A DNA stretch of 64,000 nucleotides from an uncultured Phycisphaerales bacterium (lineage in GTDB: Bacteria; Planctomycetota; Phycisphaerae; Sedimentisphaerales; Anaerobacaceae): positions 62,001 through 126,000 of the forward strand of contig CALEZT010000089.1 in the NCBI GenBank assembly GCA_937927975.1, written 5' to 3'. This document shows, piece by piece, positions 54,884 through 63,479 of this stretch (position 1 is its first letter; each line of letters opens with the position of its first letter). The notes beneath the pieces are model-generated. The model did not search any database, was not told where the DNA came from, and worked only from the letters and a program-made list of their open reading frames with translations. The translations under genes were made by a program, and so were the position numbers.

Positions 54884-55432
54884 ATGTTGAGCGCTACGAA
54901 ACTGACTGATGTATCGAAAGACAAGGGCGTGACCGTCGAGCAGCTCGGTCGCAGCATCGCCCATGGCGGCGTGAGCCTGAAAGACGCGGTCGCGGCGGTG
55001 AAGAACTGGCAGCGAGGTCTGTTCCGGCCCCTGCCGAAGCCCGAGGACGTGAAGCGTCTGGCCGAGACGCTGTCCGTGGAGCCGGTCGAGATCAGTGATT
55101 GGCATTCGTCCTATCAGTATGCTCCGATGTCGGCCCGCAAGGTTCGCCTGGTGACCGACCTGATCATCGGCCGACCGGTTCAGGACGCGATCGACACGCT
55201 GAAGTTCACGCGGAAGCGGGCGGCCCCGATGGTGGACAAGGTCCTCAAGGCGGCCATGGCGGACGCGGACGAGCAGCAGGCGGACGTCGATACGCTGGTC
55301 GTGAAGGAGGCGCGAGTCGACGAGGCCGGCATCCGGCTGGGGACCAAGCGATGGATCCCCAAAGACCGGGGTCGGGCCCATCCGATTCGCAAGAAGGCCT
55401 GCCACATCCATGTGACCGTGAGCCAGGCGTGA
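54884..55432 (+). CDS. rplV: 50S ribosomal protein L22 with N-terminal extension
   Basis: The L22 core (about 75-182: YAPMSARKVRLVTDLIIGRPVQDAIDTLKF, APMVDKVLKAAMADADEQ, GRAHPIRKKACHIHVTVS) is normal and lines the exit tunnel. Ahead of it is an unusual ~74-residue extension (VTVEQLGRSIAHGG, KNWQRGLFRPLPKPEDVKRLAETLSV) whose pattern resembles a Cro/CI-type helix-turn-helix domain. GAGG lies about 9 bases before the ATG. The extension is in frame from a good start, so it is unlikely to be an artefact. Its role, such as binding RNA or DNA, is unknown. Confidence 0.9.
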   Translation: MLSATKLTDVSKDKGVTVEQLGRSIAHGGVSLKDAVAAVKNWQRGLFRPLPKPEDVKRLAETLSVEPVEISDWHSSYQYAPMSARKVRLVTDLIIGRPVQDAIDTLKFTRKRAAPMVDKVLKAAMADADEQQADVDTLVVKEARVDEAGIRLGTKRWIPKDRGRAHPIRKKACHIHVTVSQA

Positions 55433-55469
55433 AGAAGCATAGCAACAACGTGAACTGAGATACTGGACT

Positions 55470-56267
55470 ATGGGTCAAAAAACATCTCCAATAGGGTTCA
55501 GAACGGGCGTGACGCTCGGTTGGCAGAGCACGTGGTTCGCGCCGAAGGCCAACTACGGCGATTTCCTCGTCGAGGACCAGAAGATTCGCAAGTATATCGA
55601 CGGCCGGTTCAATCGGCAGATGCCCAAGGGCGCCGTGGCCAAGGTTGAGGTCGTTCGGACGCGCAACGAGGTCAACGTGACGCTCCACAGCGGACGGCCC
55701 GGCGTGGTGATCGGACCCCGCGGCGGCGAGGTGGACAAGCTCCGCGAGGAACTCGAAGGCGTGACCGGCCGCAAGGTGACCGTGAACGTCATCGAGATCA
55801 AGGAGCCGGATCTGAACGCTGCGTTGGTGGGCGAAGGCATTGCCGAGCAGCTTGGCAAGCGGGCCTCCTTCCGACGGACGATGAAGCAGTTTTGCGAAGC
55901 GGCGATGAACGCCGGCGCCAAAGGGGTGAAGATCACCTGCGCCGGGCGACTGGCGGGCTCGGAAATGGCTCGCACCGAGACTCAGAAGATGGGCAGCATT
56001 CCGCTGCACACGCTGGATGCCGACGTGGACTACGCCCAGGCGACGGCCCGTACGACGTACGGGGCGATCGGCGTCAAGGTGTGGATCTACAAAGGCAAGT
56101 TCGGCGAAGTGCTGGAACCGTCGGAGAACCGTCGTCGTCGTCCGCCGCGGCGGATGGGACCGGGCGGCGGTCGGCCGGGCGAATCCCGCGGCGGGTACGG
56201 CGGTCACCATTCGGATGCGGGTCATGGCGGTTCGGCGTCGGCGCCGCAAGTGGAAGGTCAGTCCTGA
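55470..56267 (+). CDS. rpsC: 30S ribosomal protein S3
   Basis: S3 forms part of the mRNA entry site. The 265-residue protein starts MGQKTSPIGFRTGVTLGWQSTWFA, has the KH domain (NVTLHSGRPGVVIGPRGGEVDKLREEL) and the C-terminal domain (GRLAGSEMARTE, YAQATARTTYGAIGVKVWIYKG). A tail of ~50 residues rich in Arg, Gly, Pro and His (RRRRPPRRMGPGGGRPGESR) extends beyond the usual end. Confidence 0.97.
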   Translation: MGQKTSPIGFRTGVTLGWQSTWFAPKANYGDFLVEDQKIRKYIDGRFNRQMPKGAVAKVEVVRTRNEVNVTLHSGRPGVVIGPRGGEVDKLREELEGVTGRKVTVNVIEIKEPDLNAALVGEGIAEQLGKRASFRRTMKQFCEAAMNAGAKGVKITCAGRLAGSEMARTETQKMGSIPLHTLDADVDYAQATARTTYGAIGVKVWIYKGKFGEVLEPSENRRRRPPRRMGPGGGRPGESRGGYGGHHSDAGHGGSASAPQVEGQS

Positions 56268-56299
56268 GCGGACGGCCCTGAAGGATTGAGAGGTGCCTT

Positions 56300-56719
56300 A
56301 TGGCGATGATGCCTAAGAGAGTCAAATATCGTAAGAGCCAGCGAGGGAAGATGAAGGGCAACGCCCATCGCGGCAACTACGTCGCGTTCGGGGATTACGG
56401 CCTGCAGTCGCTGGAGATGAGCTGGGTTACCGCCAAGAACATTGAGGCCGGCCGGGTGGCCGCGACGCACTACCTGCATCGGGAAGGCAAGGTCTACATC
56501 CGGATCTTCCCGGCCAAGCCGGTCAGCGGCAAGCCGCTGGAGACGCGTATGGGCAAGGGCAAGGGCGAGCCGGAATACTGGGTCGCTCGGGTTCGGCCGG
56601 GCCAGATCTGCTTTGAAATCGGCGGCGTCACCGAGGAAGTGGCCAAGCAGGCGCTGTCGCGAGTGGCGCATAAGATGCCCGTTCGCTGCCGGCTGGTGAA
56701 ACGCGGGCGTGCCGTCTGA
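56300..56719 (+). CDS. rplP: 50S ribosomal protein L16
   Basis: L16 helps position tRNA in the A-site. The 139-residue protein shows [67 protein letters not shown] and [27 protein letters not shown] precedes the ATG. Confidence 0.97.
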   Translation: MAMMPKRVKYRKSQRGKMKGNAHRGNYVAFGDYGLQSLEMSWVTAKNIEAGRVAATHYLHREGKVYIRIFPAKPVSGKPLETRMGKGKGEPEYWVARVRPGQICFEIGGVTEEVAKQALSRVAHKMPVRCRLVKRGRAV

Positions 56720-56732
56720 GAGAGGACATCAA

Positions 56733-56921
56733 GTGAAAGCCAAGCAGTTGAGAGAAATGAGTCAGGATGAGCTGCAGACGACTCTGCAGGATCTTGAGAA
56801 GCGCCTGTTCGAGCTCCGGTCGCAGGCAGTGACGGAGAAGCTGGAGAACTCCAAGGCCATTATTAACGCCCGGCGGGACATCGCCCGGATCAAGACCGTT
56901 TTGCACCAGAAGAGTGCGTGA
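56733..56921 (+). CDS. rpmC: 50S ribosomal protein L29
   Basis: The 62-residue protein begins at a GTG at 56733 ([18 protein letters not shown]), chosen because AGAGGA lies about 6-7 bases upstream; the GTG at 56709 overlaps rplP and adds an unrelated stretch. [31 protein letters not shown] and [10 protein letters not shown] fit the L29 helical hairpin at the tunnel exit. Confidence 0.93.
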   Translation: MKAKQLREMSQDELQTTLQDLEKRLFELRSQAVTEKLENSKAIINARRDIARIKTVLHQKSA

Positions 56922-56956
56922 AGCACTGGCGTTGCGAATCGCGGGAAGTCGCTGAT

Positions 56957-57220
56957 ATGGAAACGATCAAGAAGATCAAGACGCTGACGGGAACCGTCAG
57001 CAGCAAGAGCGGAATCAAGAGCCTTCGGGTGACGATCGACTACCGGGTCAAGCATCCGAAGTACGGGAAGTACATCCGGCGCAGGACGAAGCTCGCGGTC
57101 CACGACGAGCTGAACCAGTGCGCCGTCGGCGACGTCGTCGAGATCACCGAGTCGCGTCCGTACAGCAAGACCAAGAGCTGGCGAGTCCTCCGCGTGCTGG
57201 AGAAGGGCGCTCAGGCCTAA
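56957..57220 (+). CDS. rpsQ: 30S ribosomal protein S17
   Basis: The 87-residue protein starts at the ATG at 56957 ([19 protein letters not shown]). [53 protein letters not shown] is diagnostic for the S17 OB-fold. GGGAAG lies upstream. Confidence 0.96.
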   Translation: METIKKIKTLTGTVSSKSGIKSLRVTIDYRVKHPKYGKYIRRRTKLAVHDELNQCAVGDVVEITESRPYSKTKSWRVLRVLEKGAQA

Positions 57221-57244
57221 CACTTCATACGAGATGCAGAAACT

Positions 57245-57631
57245 ATGATTCAGAACGAAACCATGTTGGACATCGCCGACAACTCGGGTGTGAAGTCGGC
57301 GCAGTGCATTCATGTCGTGGGCAAGACCAGCGGTCGCGGACAGTTCACCCGCGGCACGGCCAGCCTGGGCGATATCGTGTGCGTGGCGATCAAGAAGTCG
57401 CTTCCCACCTGCCAGTTGGACGACAAGAAGGTGCACAAGGCCGTGATCATCCGCACGACGACGGCGGTGAAGCGGCCGGACGGCAGCTACGTCAAGTTCG
57501 ATAAGAACGCGGCGGTGATGATCGACGGCGAGGGCAACCCGATCGGCACCCGCATCTTCGGGGCGGTGGCCCGTGAGCTGCGTGAGAAGAACTATATGAA
57601 GATCATCTCTCTGGCCGGCGAGGTTGTGTAA
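57245..57631 (+). CDS. rplN: 50S ribosomal protein L14
   Basis: The 128-residue protein (a few residues longer than the usual 122) shows MIQNETMLDIADNSGVKSAQCI, GDIVCVAIKKSLP, HKAVIIRTTTAVKRPDGSYVKFDKNAAVMID and GTRIFGAVARELREKNYMKIISLA. L14 contacts 16S rRNA in an intersubunit bridge. Confidence 0.97.
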   Translation: MIQNETMLDIADNSGVKSAQCIHVVGKTSGRGQFTRGTASLGDIVCVAIKKSLPTCQLDDKKVHKAVIIRTTTAVKRPDGSYVKFDKNAAVMIDGEGNPIGTRIFGAVARELREKNYMKIISLAGEVV

Positions 57632-57680
57632 GGACGGTCGGAACGATTTACGATCCAGTTGGATACGAAGAGGCGGATAA

Positions 57681-58016
57681 ATGGCCTTGCATGTAAAAAA
57701 AGGTGACATGGTGCAGATCATCGCCGGGGACCATAAGGGCAACACCGGCAAAGTCCTGCACGTCTACCCCGAGAAGAATCTGGTGCTGGTTCAGGGCCAG
57801 AACATTGCGAAGAAACACGTTCGTCCGTCGCGGCGGAACCCGCAGGGCGGTCGGATCAGCGTGGAGCAGCCCATCCACATCAGCAACGTGCTGCCGGTGA
57901 ACCCCAAGACGTCGAAGGGGACGCGGGTGCGGTACGAGGCGACGTCCGGCGGCGGCAAGAAGCGGGTGGCCGCGGACGGCACGGAGCTGGGAGTCATCAA
58001 GAAGGCTAAGAAGTAA
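57681..58016 (+). CDS. rplX: 50S ribosomal protein L24
   Basis: The 111-residue protein has the KOW motif (VKKGDMVQIIAGDHKGNTGKVLHVYPEKNLVLVQGQNIAKKHVRPS) and QGGRISVEQPIHISNVLPVNP. AGAGG precedes the ATG. L24 is an early assembly initiator at the tunnel exit. Confidence 0.96.
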   Translation: MALHVKKGDMVQIIAGDHKGNTGKVLHVYPEKNLVLVQGQNIAKKHVRPSRRNPQGGRISVEQPIHISNVLPVNPKTSKGTRVRYEATSGGGKKRVAADGTELGVIKKAKK

Positions 58017-58072
58017 CGACAGCCGCGGGCTTGTGCGGCCCGGCGAACAGCCGGTAGAATCGAGCAGAGATT

Positions 58073-58636
58073 ATGGCGCGTTTGAAAGACCTGTACAAAT
58101 CGAAGATCGTGGCCGAACTGACGAAGGAGTTCGGGTACACGACGATCATGGCGGTGCCCAAGGTCGAGAAGGTGGTGCTCTCGATGGGCGTCGGAAGGGC
58201 CACGCAGGACAAGAAGTACATCGAGCTGGCGCGCAAGGACCTTGCGATCATCAGCGGGCAGCAGCCCCTGGTGTGCAAGGCCAAGAAGAGCGTGTCGAAC
58301 TTCAAGGTCCGCCAGGGGCAGGAGACGGGCCTGAAGGTGACCCTTCGCGGGGTGCGGATGTACGAGTTCCTGGACCGTCTGATCAACCTGGCGATCCCGC
58401 GGGTTCGCGACTTCCGCGGGCTGGATCCGAACAGCTTCGACGGGCGGGGCAACTATTCGATGGGGCTCAGCGAACAGAGCGTGTTCCCCGAGATCAACCC
58501 GGCCAAGGTGGAGTTCCAGCAGGGCATGAATATCACGTTCGCGACGACGGCCCGGACGGACGAGGAGGCGCGAAAGCTGTTGTCCCTGTTCGGGATGCCG
58601 TTCCGGGGCCAGGCGACGAGCAAGGCCATCGAGTAA
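58073..58636 (+). CDS. rplE: 50S ribosomal protein L5
   Basis: The 187-residue protein shows [25 protein letters not shown] [49 protein letters not shown] and [16 protein letters not shown]5 binds 5S rRNA and contacts the P-site tRNA. The ribosome site is weak. Confidence 0.97.
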   Translation: MARLKDLYKSKIVAELTKEFGYTTIMAVPKVEKVVLSMGVGRATQDKKYIELARKDLAIISGQQPLVCKAKKSVSNFKVRQGQETGLKVTLRGVRMYEFLDRLINLAIPRVRDFRGLDPNSFDGRGNYSMGLSEQSVFPEINPAKVEFQQGMNITFATTARTDEEARKLLSLFGMPFRGQATSKAIE

Positions 58637-58669
58637 TCGCGGGCCCAGTCAGTACAGTGGAGTGCGTTG

Positions 58670-58855
58670 ATGTCAACCAAGGCGTTAGTGATAAAATCGA
58701 AGAAGAAGGCGAAGTTCCGCGTCAGACAGTACACCCGCTGCGAACTGTGCGGGCGGTCCCACGCCGTATACCGCAAGTTCAAGGTCTGCCGACTGTGCTT
58801 CAGGAAACTGGCGCATGAAGGCAAGATCCCGGGCGTGAAAAAAGCAAGCTGGTGA
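58670..58855 (+). CDS. rpsZ: 30S ribosomal protein S14, zinc type
   Basis: The 61-residue protein starts at the ATG at 58670 with GGAG about 7 bases upstream. It has the four-cysteine zinc ribbon ([20 protein letters not shown]) and the end [15 protein letters not shown], the short zinc-binding (type Z) form of S14 rather than the long cysteine-free form. Confidence 0.96.
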   Translation: MSTKALVIKSKKKAKFRVRQYTRCELCGRSHAVYRKFKVCRLCFRKLAHEGKIPGVKKASW

Positions 58856-58905
58856 TTTCTGGAGACGCGACGATCCGCAACCCGGAACGTGCAGGATAGG
58901 ATACT

Positions 58906-59304
58906 ATGAGTTGGAGCGATCCGATAGCTGACATGCTGACACGAATTCGCAATGCGGCCCGAACGGACAAGGCGACGGTCGATGTGAAGGCGTCGAAGAT
59001 CTGTCAGGGCATTGCGGAGGTCCTCAAGAGCGAAGGCTACATCGAGGGCTACGACCGCATCGACGACGGCAAGCAGGGCTTTCTGCGAATCACGCTGAAG
59101 TATGATCCGGACGGCCAGTCGGCCATCACGGAAATCCAGCGGGTCAGCAAACCGGGCTGCCGCAGGTACTCGTCCGTGGACGATCTCCCGGTTGTTCTGG
59201 GGGGAATGGGCATCACAGTCGTCTCCACCAGCAAGGGCATAATCAGCGACCGCAACTGCCGCGAGAACAAAGTCGGCGGCGAGGTCCTTTGCACGGTATA
59301 TTAA
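58906..59304 (+). CDS. rpsH: 30S ribosomal protein S8
   Basis: The 132-residue protein shows DPIADMLTRIRNAA, SKICQGIAEVLKSEGYIEGY and the C-terminal GGMGITVVSTSKGIISDRNCRENKVGGEVLCTVY. AGGATAGGA precedes the ATG. S8 binds the 16S central domain and regulates the spc operon in E. coli. Its stop codon directly adjoins the rplF ATG. Confidence 0.97.
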   Translation: MSWSDPIADMLTRIRNAARTDKATVDVKASKICQGIAEVLKSEGYIEGYDRIDDGKQGFLRITLKYDPDGQSAITEIQRVSKPGCRRYSSVDDLPVVLGGMGITVVSTSKGIISDRNCRENKVGGEVLCTVY

Positions 59305-59883
59305 ATGAGTCGAATTGGCAACAAACCTGTTGACGTGCCCAAAGGGGTAAAGGTCGAACACGCGAACCGGATCGTGAAGGTGACCGGGCCGCTGGGAACG
59401 ATGCAGATCGCCTGCGATCCCTGCCTGACGATCAAGGTCGAAGACGGCAAGTCGGTCGTGATCGCGAATCCGCAGCCGGAGATTCGACGCAACAAGGAGC
59501 TTCACGGCACCACGCGGGCCCTGATCGCCAACATGATGGTCGGCGTCACCACCGGCTATCAGAAGAAGCTGGAGATCTACGGCACCGGCTACAGCGTCAA
59601 GGAGCAGGGCGGCAAGCTGGTCCTGACCGTCGGGTTCGCGCACGTGGTCGAGCTTCCGATCCCCAAGGGCGTGAAGGTGACGATCGAAGTGGCGGCCACG
59701 CGAGGCAACGAAGTGCCGGCCAAGTTCAGCCTGTCGGGCATGGACAAGTGCGCGGTGATGCAGTTCGCCTCGGAGATTCGCAAGGTCAAACCGCCCGAGC
59801 CGTACAAGGGCAAGGGCATCCGATATGCCGACGAGCACCTGCGCCGCAAGGCCGGCAAGGCGTTCGCTTCCGGCGGGGCGTAA
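59305..59883 (+). CDS. rplF: 50S ribosomal protein L6
   Basis: The 192-residue protein shows MSRIGNKPVDVPKGVKVEH, HGTTRALIANMMVGVTTGYQKKLEIYGTGYSVKEQG and EIRKVKPPEPYKGKGIRYADEHLRRKAGK. It starts with no gap after rpsH, so translation is likely coupled. L6 contacts EF-G and the GTPase centre. Confidence 0.97.
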   Translation: MSRIGNKPVDVPKGVKVEHANRIVKVTGPLGTMQIACDPCLTIKVEDGKSVVIANPQPEIRRNKELHGTTRALIANMMVGVTTGYQKKLEIYGTGYSVKEQGGKLVLTVGFAHVVELPIPKGVKVTIEVAATRGNEVPAKFSLSGMDKCAVMQFASEIRKVKPPEPYKGKGIRYADEHLRRKAGKAFASGGA

Positions 59884-59943
59884 GAGAGAGTTCGACGGGA
59901 GTCGCCCGATTCGTGCGGGCGCGATGAGAACTGACGAAAACGT

Positions 59944-60309
59944 ATGAAGACTGAGCAACACAAGAAAGCAGCGGTTCGCCGCAGACGTCATGTGCGAAAG
60001 AAGGTCAGCGGTACCTCCGACAGGCCGCGTCTGTCGGTCTTTCGGTCCAACCGAAACATCTACGCACAACTGATTGATGACACCGCGGGCGTCACCTTGG
60101 TCGCGGCCAGCACGCAGGTCAAGGTCGTGCGGGAGTCGCTGCCCAAGGCGGGCAATAAGAAGGCTGCCGAAGCGGTCGGCGAGCAGCTCGCCAAGAAGGC
60201 GCTGGACGTCGGCATCAAATACGTGTGCTTCGATCGAGGCCCGTACAAGTACCACGGGCGGATAAAGGCCCTTGCCGATGCGGCAAGAAAGGCAGGTCTG
60301 GCTTTCTAA
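59944..60309 (+). CDS. rplR: 50S ribosomal protein L18
   Basis: The 121-residue protein shows [34 protein letters not shown] and the C-terminal [27 protein letters not shown]18 binds 5S rRNA. No clear Shine-Dalgarno is visible; the spacer before it is 60 bases. Confidence 0.96.
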   Translation: MKTEQHKKAAVRRRRHVRKKVSGTSDRPRLSVFRSNRNIYAQLIDDTAGVTLVAASTQVKVVRESLPKAGNKKAAEAVGEQLAKKALDVGIKYVCFDRGPYKYHGRIKALADAARKAGLAF

Positions 60310-60339
60310 CGAAGGCCTTTTCAGACTGGGAGACGACAG

Positions 60340-60843
60340 TTGGCAGCAGAACCAGTTAGGACACCTGAATACGAAGAAAAACCGTTGGAAGACACGGTTG
60401 TCAAGATCTATCGGTGCGCGAAGGTCGTGAAGGGCGGTCGGCGGTTCAGCTTCGCGGCGCTTGTGGTCGTGGGCGATCGGGCCGGTTCGGTCGGTATCGG
60501 CTACGGCAAGGCCAACGAAGTGCCCAACGCGGTCGAGAAAGGGATCAAGGACGCCAAGAAGGCGATGTACCGGGTCCCCCTGGTCGGCAGCACGATTCCG
60601 CACCAGATCATCGGCAAGTACAGGGCCACGCGGGTCGTCCTGGCGCCGGCCAGCCCGGGAACGGGCGTGATCGCCGGGTCCAGTTGCCGCGCCGTACTTG
60701 AGTACGCCGGAGTCCGTGACGCATTGACGAAGGTCTACGGCAGCACGTCCGCCAAGAATGTCGTCAAAGCCACGATCAACGGCTTGTTGAAACTGCGAAG
60801 CAAAGAAATGGTCCAGGCTCTACGAGGCGTTGCACTTTCGTAA
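60340..60843 (+). CDS. rpsE: 30S ribosomal protein S5
   Basis: The 167-residue protein begins with TTG at 60340, supported by GGGAG about 9 bases upstream. It shows [76 protein letters not shown] and the end [13 protein letters not shown]5 acts in decoding fidelity and mRNA entry. rpmD (L30) is absent after it. Confidence 0.95.
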   Translation: MAAEPVRTPEYEEKPLEDTVVKIYRCAKVVKGGRRFSFAALVVVGDRAGSVGIGYGKANEVPNAVEKGIKDAKKAMYRVPLVGSTIPHQIIGKYRATRVVLAPASPGTGVIAGSSCRAVLEYAGVRDALTKVYGSTSAKNVVKATINGLLKLRSKEMVQALRGVALS

Positions 60844-60873
60844 TCGCAACCATGGCCAAGTGGGTGATCTGTA

Positions 60874-61362
60874 ATGTTAAGTCATGAAATTACTTCCGTC
60901 GTAGGTAAACACAAAGCACGTAAGCGGGTTGGCCGGGGCCGCGGTTCGGGGCTCGGCAAGACCGCCGGACGCGGCAGCAAGGGCGCGATGAGCCGTTCAG
61001 GCGCGAAGCGTTTCTCCCTGTACGAGGGCGGATCCATTCCGCAGTTCCGGCACTTCCCGAAACGCGGCTTCAACAACAAGAACTTCGCGACCCGCTTCGA
61101 AGTGGTGAACATCTGCGAACTGGAACAGTTCGAAGACGGCGCGCAGGTCGGCGTGGAGCAGCTTTCCGCGGCCGGGCTGATCGCCGGCGCCGCCAGCAAG
61201 GTCAAGATCCTCGGGGACGGGGAACTGACCAAGAAGCTCCAGGTGGTCGCGCACAAGTTCAGCAAGAACGCTGAGCAGAAGATCACGGACTGCGGCGGCA
61301 CCGCGACGAAGCTGTCGATGGAAGTCAAGCCGATCAAACGCAAGCAGAAACAGCATGCTTAA
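60874..61362 (+). CDS. rplO: 50S ribosomal protein L15
   Basis: The 162-residue protein shows KRVGRGRGSGLGKTAGRGSKGAMSRSG (glycine-rich rRNA-binding loop), FEGGSIP-like YEGGSIPQFRHFPKRGFNNKNF, and the C-terminal KFSKNAEQKITDCGGTATKL. The ribosome site is weak. It directly follows rpsE after 30 bases. Confidence 0.95.
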   Translation: MLSHEITSVVGKHKARKRVGRGRGSGLGKTAGRGSKGAMSRSGAKRFSLYEGGSIPQFRHFPKRGFNNKNFATRFEVVNICELEQFEDGAQVGVEQLSAAGLIAGAASKVKILGDGELTKKLQVVAHKFSKNAEQKITDCGGTATKLSMEVKPIKRKQKQHA

Positions 61363-61419
61363 GGGTCTCGTCGCCTCGCGGGGGCCCGCCCGGGCGCGTG
61401 GCGTGTGGAGAACGATCCA

Positions 61420-62775
61420 GTGATTGGAACAGTAGTCAACATCTTCAGGATCCAGGACCTGCGGAACAAGATCTTGTTCACCGTGGCGTTGCTGGCGATC
61501 TACCGTATCGGGTTCCATATTCAGATCCCCGGGTTCAACCAGGAGGCGATCAAGGCGCTGGCGGAGTCCAGAAACACGGACAATCCGCTGGGCCGGGCCG
61601 CCGAGTATCTGCAGATCTTCACCGGGGGCACGCTCCAACAGAGCAGTCTGTTCGGGCTGGGCATCATGCCGTACATCACGGCCTCGATCATCCTGATGCT
61701 GCTGGGCGAAGTGATCCCGTCGCTCAAGAAGCTCCGCCAGGAAGGCCAGACCGGCTACAAGAAGATCCAGGAGTACACGCGATACCTGACGGTGCTCATC
61801 TGCTTCATCCAGGCGATCATGTACATTCAGATGATGACCCGCGGCGATCAGCAGATGATCTACGCCGGCATGGAGCGCTGGGCCATTTTCTTGGGCGTGG
61901 TGGCCATGACGGCCGGCACGGTCTTCCTGATGTGGCTTGGCGAACAGATCGACGAGTACGGCATCGGCAACGGAATCAGCTTGATCATCATGGCCGGCAT
62001 CATCGCGCGCATGCCCTGGGCGATGTATCAGTTGTTCACGCAGATGAGCGTTCGATCCGGGGCCGAGGGCACAATCTCCCTGCCGAAGGTTCTGTTCCTT
62101 GGGATTGCCTTCGTGGCGGTCGTGGCGGGCGCCATCCTGATCACACAGGCCCAGCGCCGCATCCCGATCCAGCAGGCCAAGCAGATGCGCGGTCGGCGGA
62201 TGTACGGCGGGGCCCGGCATTACCTGCCCCTGCGGGTCAACCACGGCGGCGTGATGCCCATCATCTTCGCCTCCAGCTTCATGATGTTCCCGCCCATCGT
62301 CGTGGACTACCTTTACCAGGCGTTTCCGAATGCCGTGCTGGGTCGGGTGGCCGGTGCGATGAGCCCGGGCGCATACACGTACAACATCGTGTATATGGCT
62401 CTGATCTTCCTGTTCGCGTACTTCTGGGTGACCGTGCAGTTCCAGCCTCGCGAAATGGCGAAGAACCTCCGCGACTCGGGCAGCTTCATCCCGGGGCTCA
62501 GGCCCGGCCGAAGGACCGCGGAGTATCTTGAAACCGTCATGACGCGAATCACGTTCTACGGCGCCACGTTCCTGGCCGCGATCTCGATTATCCCCACCGT
62601 GATCGCTCATGCACTGAGCATCGACTGGCGGGTGACCACCTTCCTCGGCGGCACCGGCCTTCTGATTGTCGTCAGCGTTTCCCTCGACCTGGTCCAGAAG
62701 ATCGAAGCGAACCTCCTGATGCGTAGCTATGACGGATTCACCTCTTCCGGCAGAATCAAGGGGGCGTACGCATGA
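61420..62775 (+). CDS. secY: Preprotein translocase subunit SecY
   Basis: SecY is the protein-conducting channel. I start at the GTG at 61420 (MIGTVVNIFRIQDLRNKIL) because GGAG lies 9 bases upstream and the sequence aligns with other SecY starts; a GTG at 61405 is in frame. About 451 residues with ten membrane helices; landmarks are LLAIYRIGFHIQIPGFN (helix 1-plug), GIMPYITASIILMLL, GEQIDEYGIGNGISLIIMAGI, RRMYGGARHYLPLRVNHGGVMPIIFASS and SFIPGLRPGRRTAEYL. Its stop overlaps the adk start (ATGA). Confidence 0.96.
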   Translation: MIGTVVNIFRIQDLRNKILFTVALLAIYRIGFHIQIPGFNQEAIKALAESRNTDNPLGRAAEYLQIFTGGTLQQSSLFGLGIMPYITASIILMLLGEVIPSLKKLRQEGQTGYKKIQEYTRYLTVLICFIQAIMYIQMMTRGDQQMIYAGMERWAIFLGVVAMTAGTVFLMWLGEQIDEYGIGNGISLIIMAGIIARMPWAMYQLFTQMSVRSGAEGTISLPKVLFLGIAFVAVVAGAILITQAQRRIPIQQAKQMRGRRMYGGARHYLPLRVNHGGVMPIIFASSFMMFPPIVVDYLYQAFPNAVLGRVAGAMSPGAYTYNIVYMALIFLFAYFWVTVQFQPREMAKNLRDSGSFIPGLRPGRRTAEYLETVMTRITFYGATFLAAISIIPTVIAHALSIDWRVTTFLGGTGLLIVVSVSLDLVQKIEANLLMRSYDGFTSSGRIKGAYA

Positions 62776-63428
62776 GAATCGTCCTGCTGGGCGCACCGGG
62801 CGCCGGAAAAGGAACCCACTGCAAGCGGATCGCCGACCGCTATGGATTGCTCCATCTCTCCAGCGGCGACATCCTGCGTCGCGAGCGGGCCGCCGGAACG
62901 GAGTTGGGCAAGAAGGCTCAGAGCTATATGGATGCGGGCGCCCTGGTGCCCGACGACCTGATCGTGGAAATGATGAGCCAGGCGATGAAGAATGCCCCGT
63001 CAGGGTTCGTGCTCGACGGGTTCCCCAGGACCGTCAACCAGGCCGAGGTCCTGGACAGGGCCCTGGCCGCCAAGGGAGGCGGGATCGACGTCGTGATGAA
63101 CCTGCTGGTCGACGACGGCATCGTCGTGGCTCGCATCACCGGGCGGCGAAGCTGTCCGACGTGCGGAGCGGTTTATCACGTGAAGAACATGCCGCCCAAG
63201 GTGGACGGGATCTGCGATAAGGACGGCGCCCGCCTCGTGCAGAGGCCGGACGACACGGAAGAGGTGGTCCGCAACCGTCTCGAAACCTACTATCGGCAGA
63301 CCGAGCCGGTGGTGGGCTACTACAAGGCCGGCCGGCCGGTCGACGATGTCGATGCAGGCGGCGACGCCGATGCGGTGGCGCAGGGGATCTTCCGCAGGCT
63401 GGACGGTCTGGCAGGAAAGAAGAAGTAA
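62772..63428 (+). CDS. adk: Adenylate kinase
   Basis: This enzyme balances AMP, ADP and ATP. The 218-residue protein has the P-loop GAPGAGKGT (7-15), the AMP-binding LSSGDILRRE and GFVLDGFPRTVNQAE, and a LID domain with a zinc-binding set CPTCG...CDKDG (Cys-Cys-Cys-Asp). The start overlaps the secY stop, as in many bacteria where secY, adk and map form one operon. Confidence 0.97.
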   Translation: MRIVLLGAPGAGKGTHCKRIADRYGLLHLSSGDILRRERAAGTELGKKAQSYMDAGALVPDDLIVEMMSQAMKNAPSGFVLDGFPRTVNQAEVLDRALAAKGGGIDVVMNLLVDDGIVVARITGRRSCPTCGAVYHVKNMPPKVDGICDKDGARLVQRPDDTEEVVRNRLETYYRQTEPVVGYYKAGRPVDDVDAGGDADAVAQGIFRRLDGLAGKKK

Positions 63429-63479
63429 ACCGGCCCAGCGGCGGGTGCACCGCCTGTGGGTCGAACTTGAAGTCGTAGA

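Noticed and set aside
60852..60887. Tiny frame MAKWVICNVKS overlapping the rplO start
   Set aside because: There is no ribosome site, and an 11-codon frame is expected by chance.
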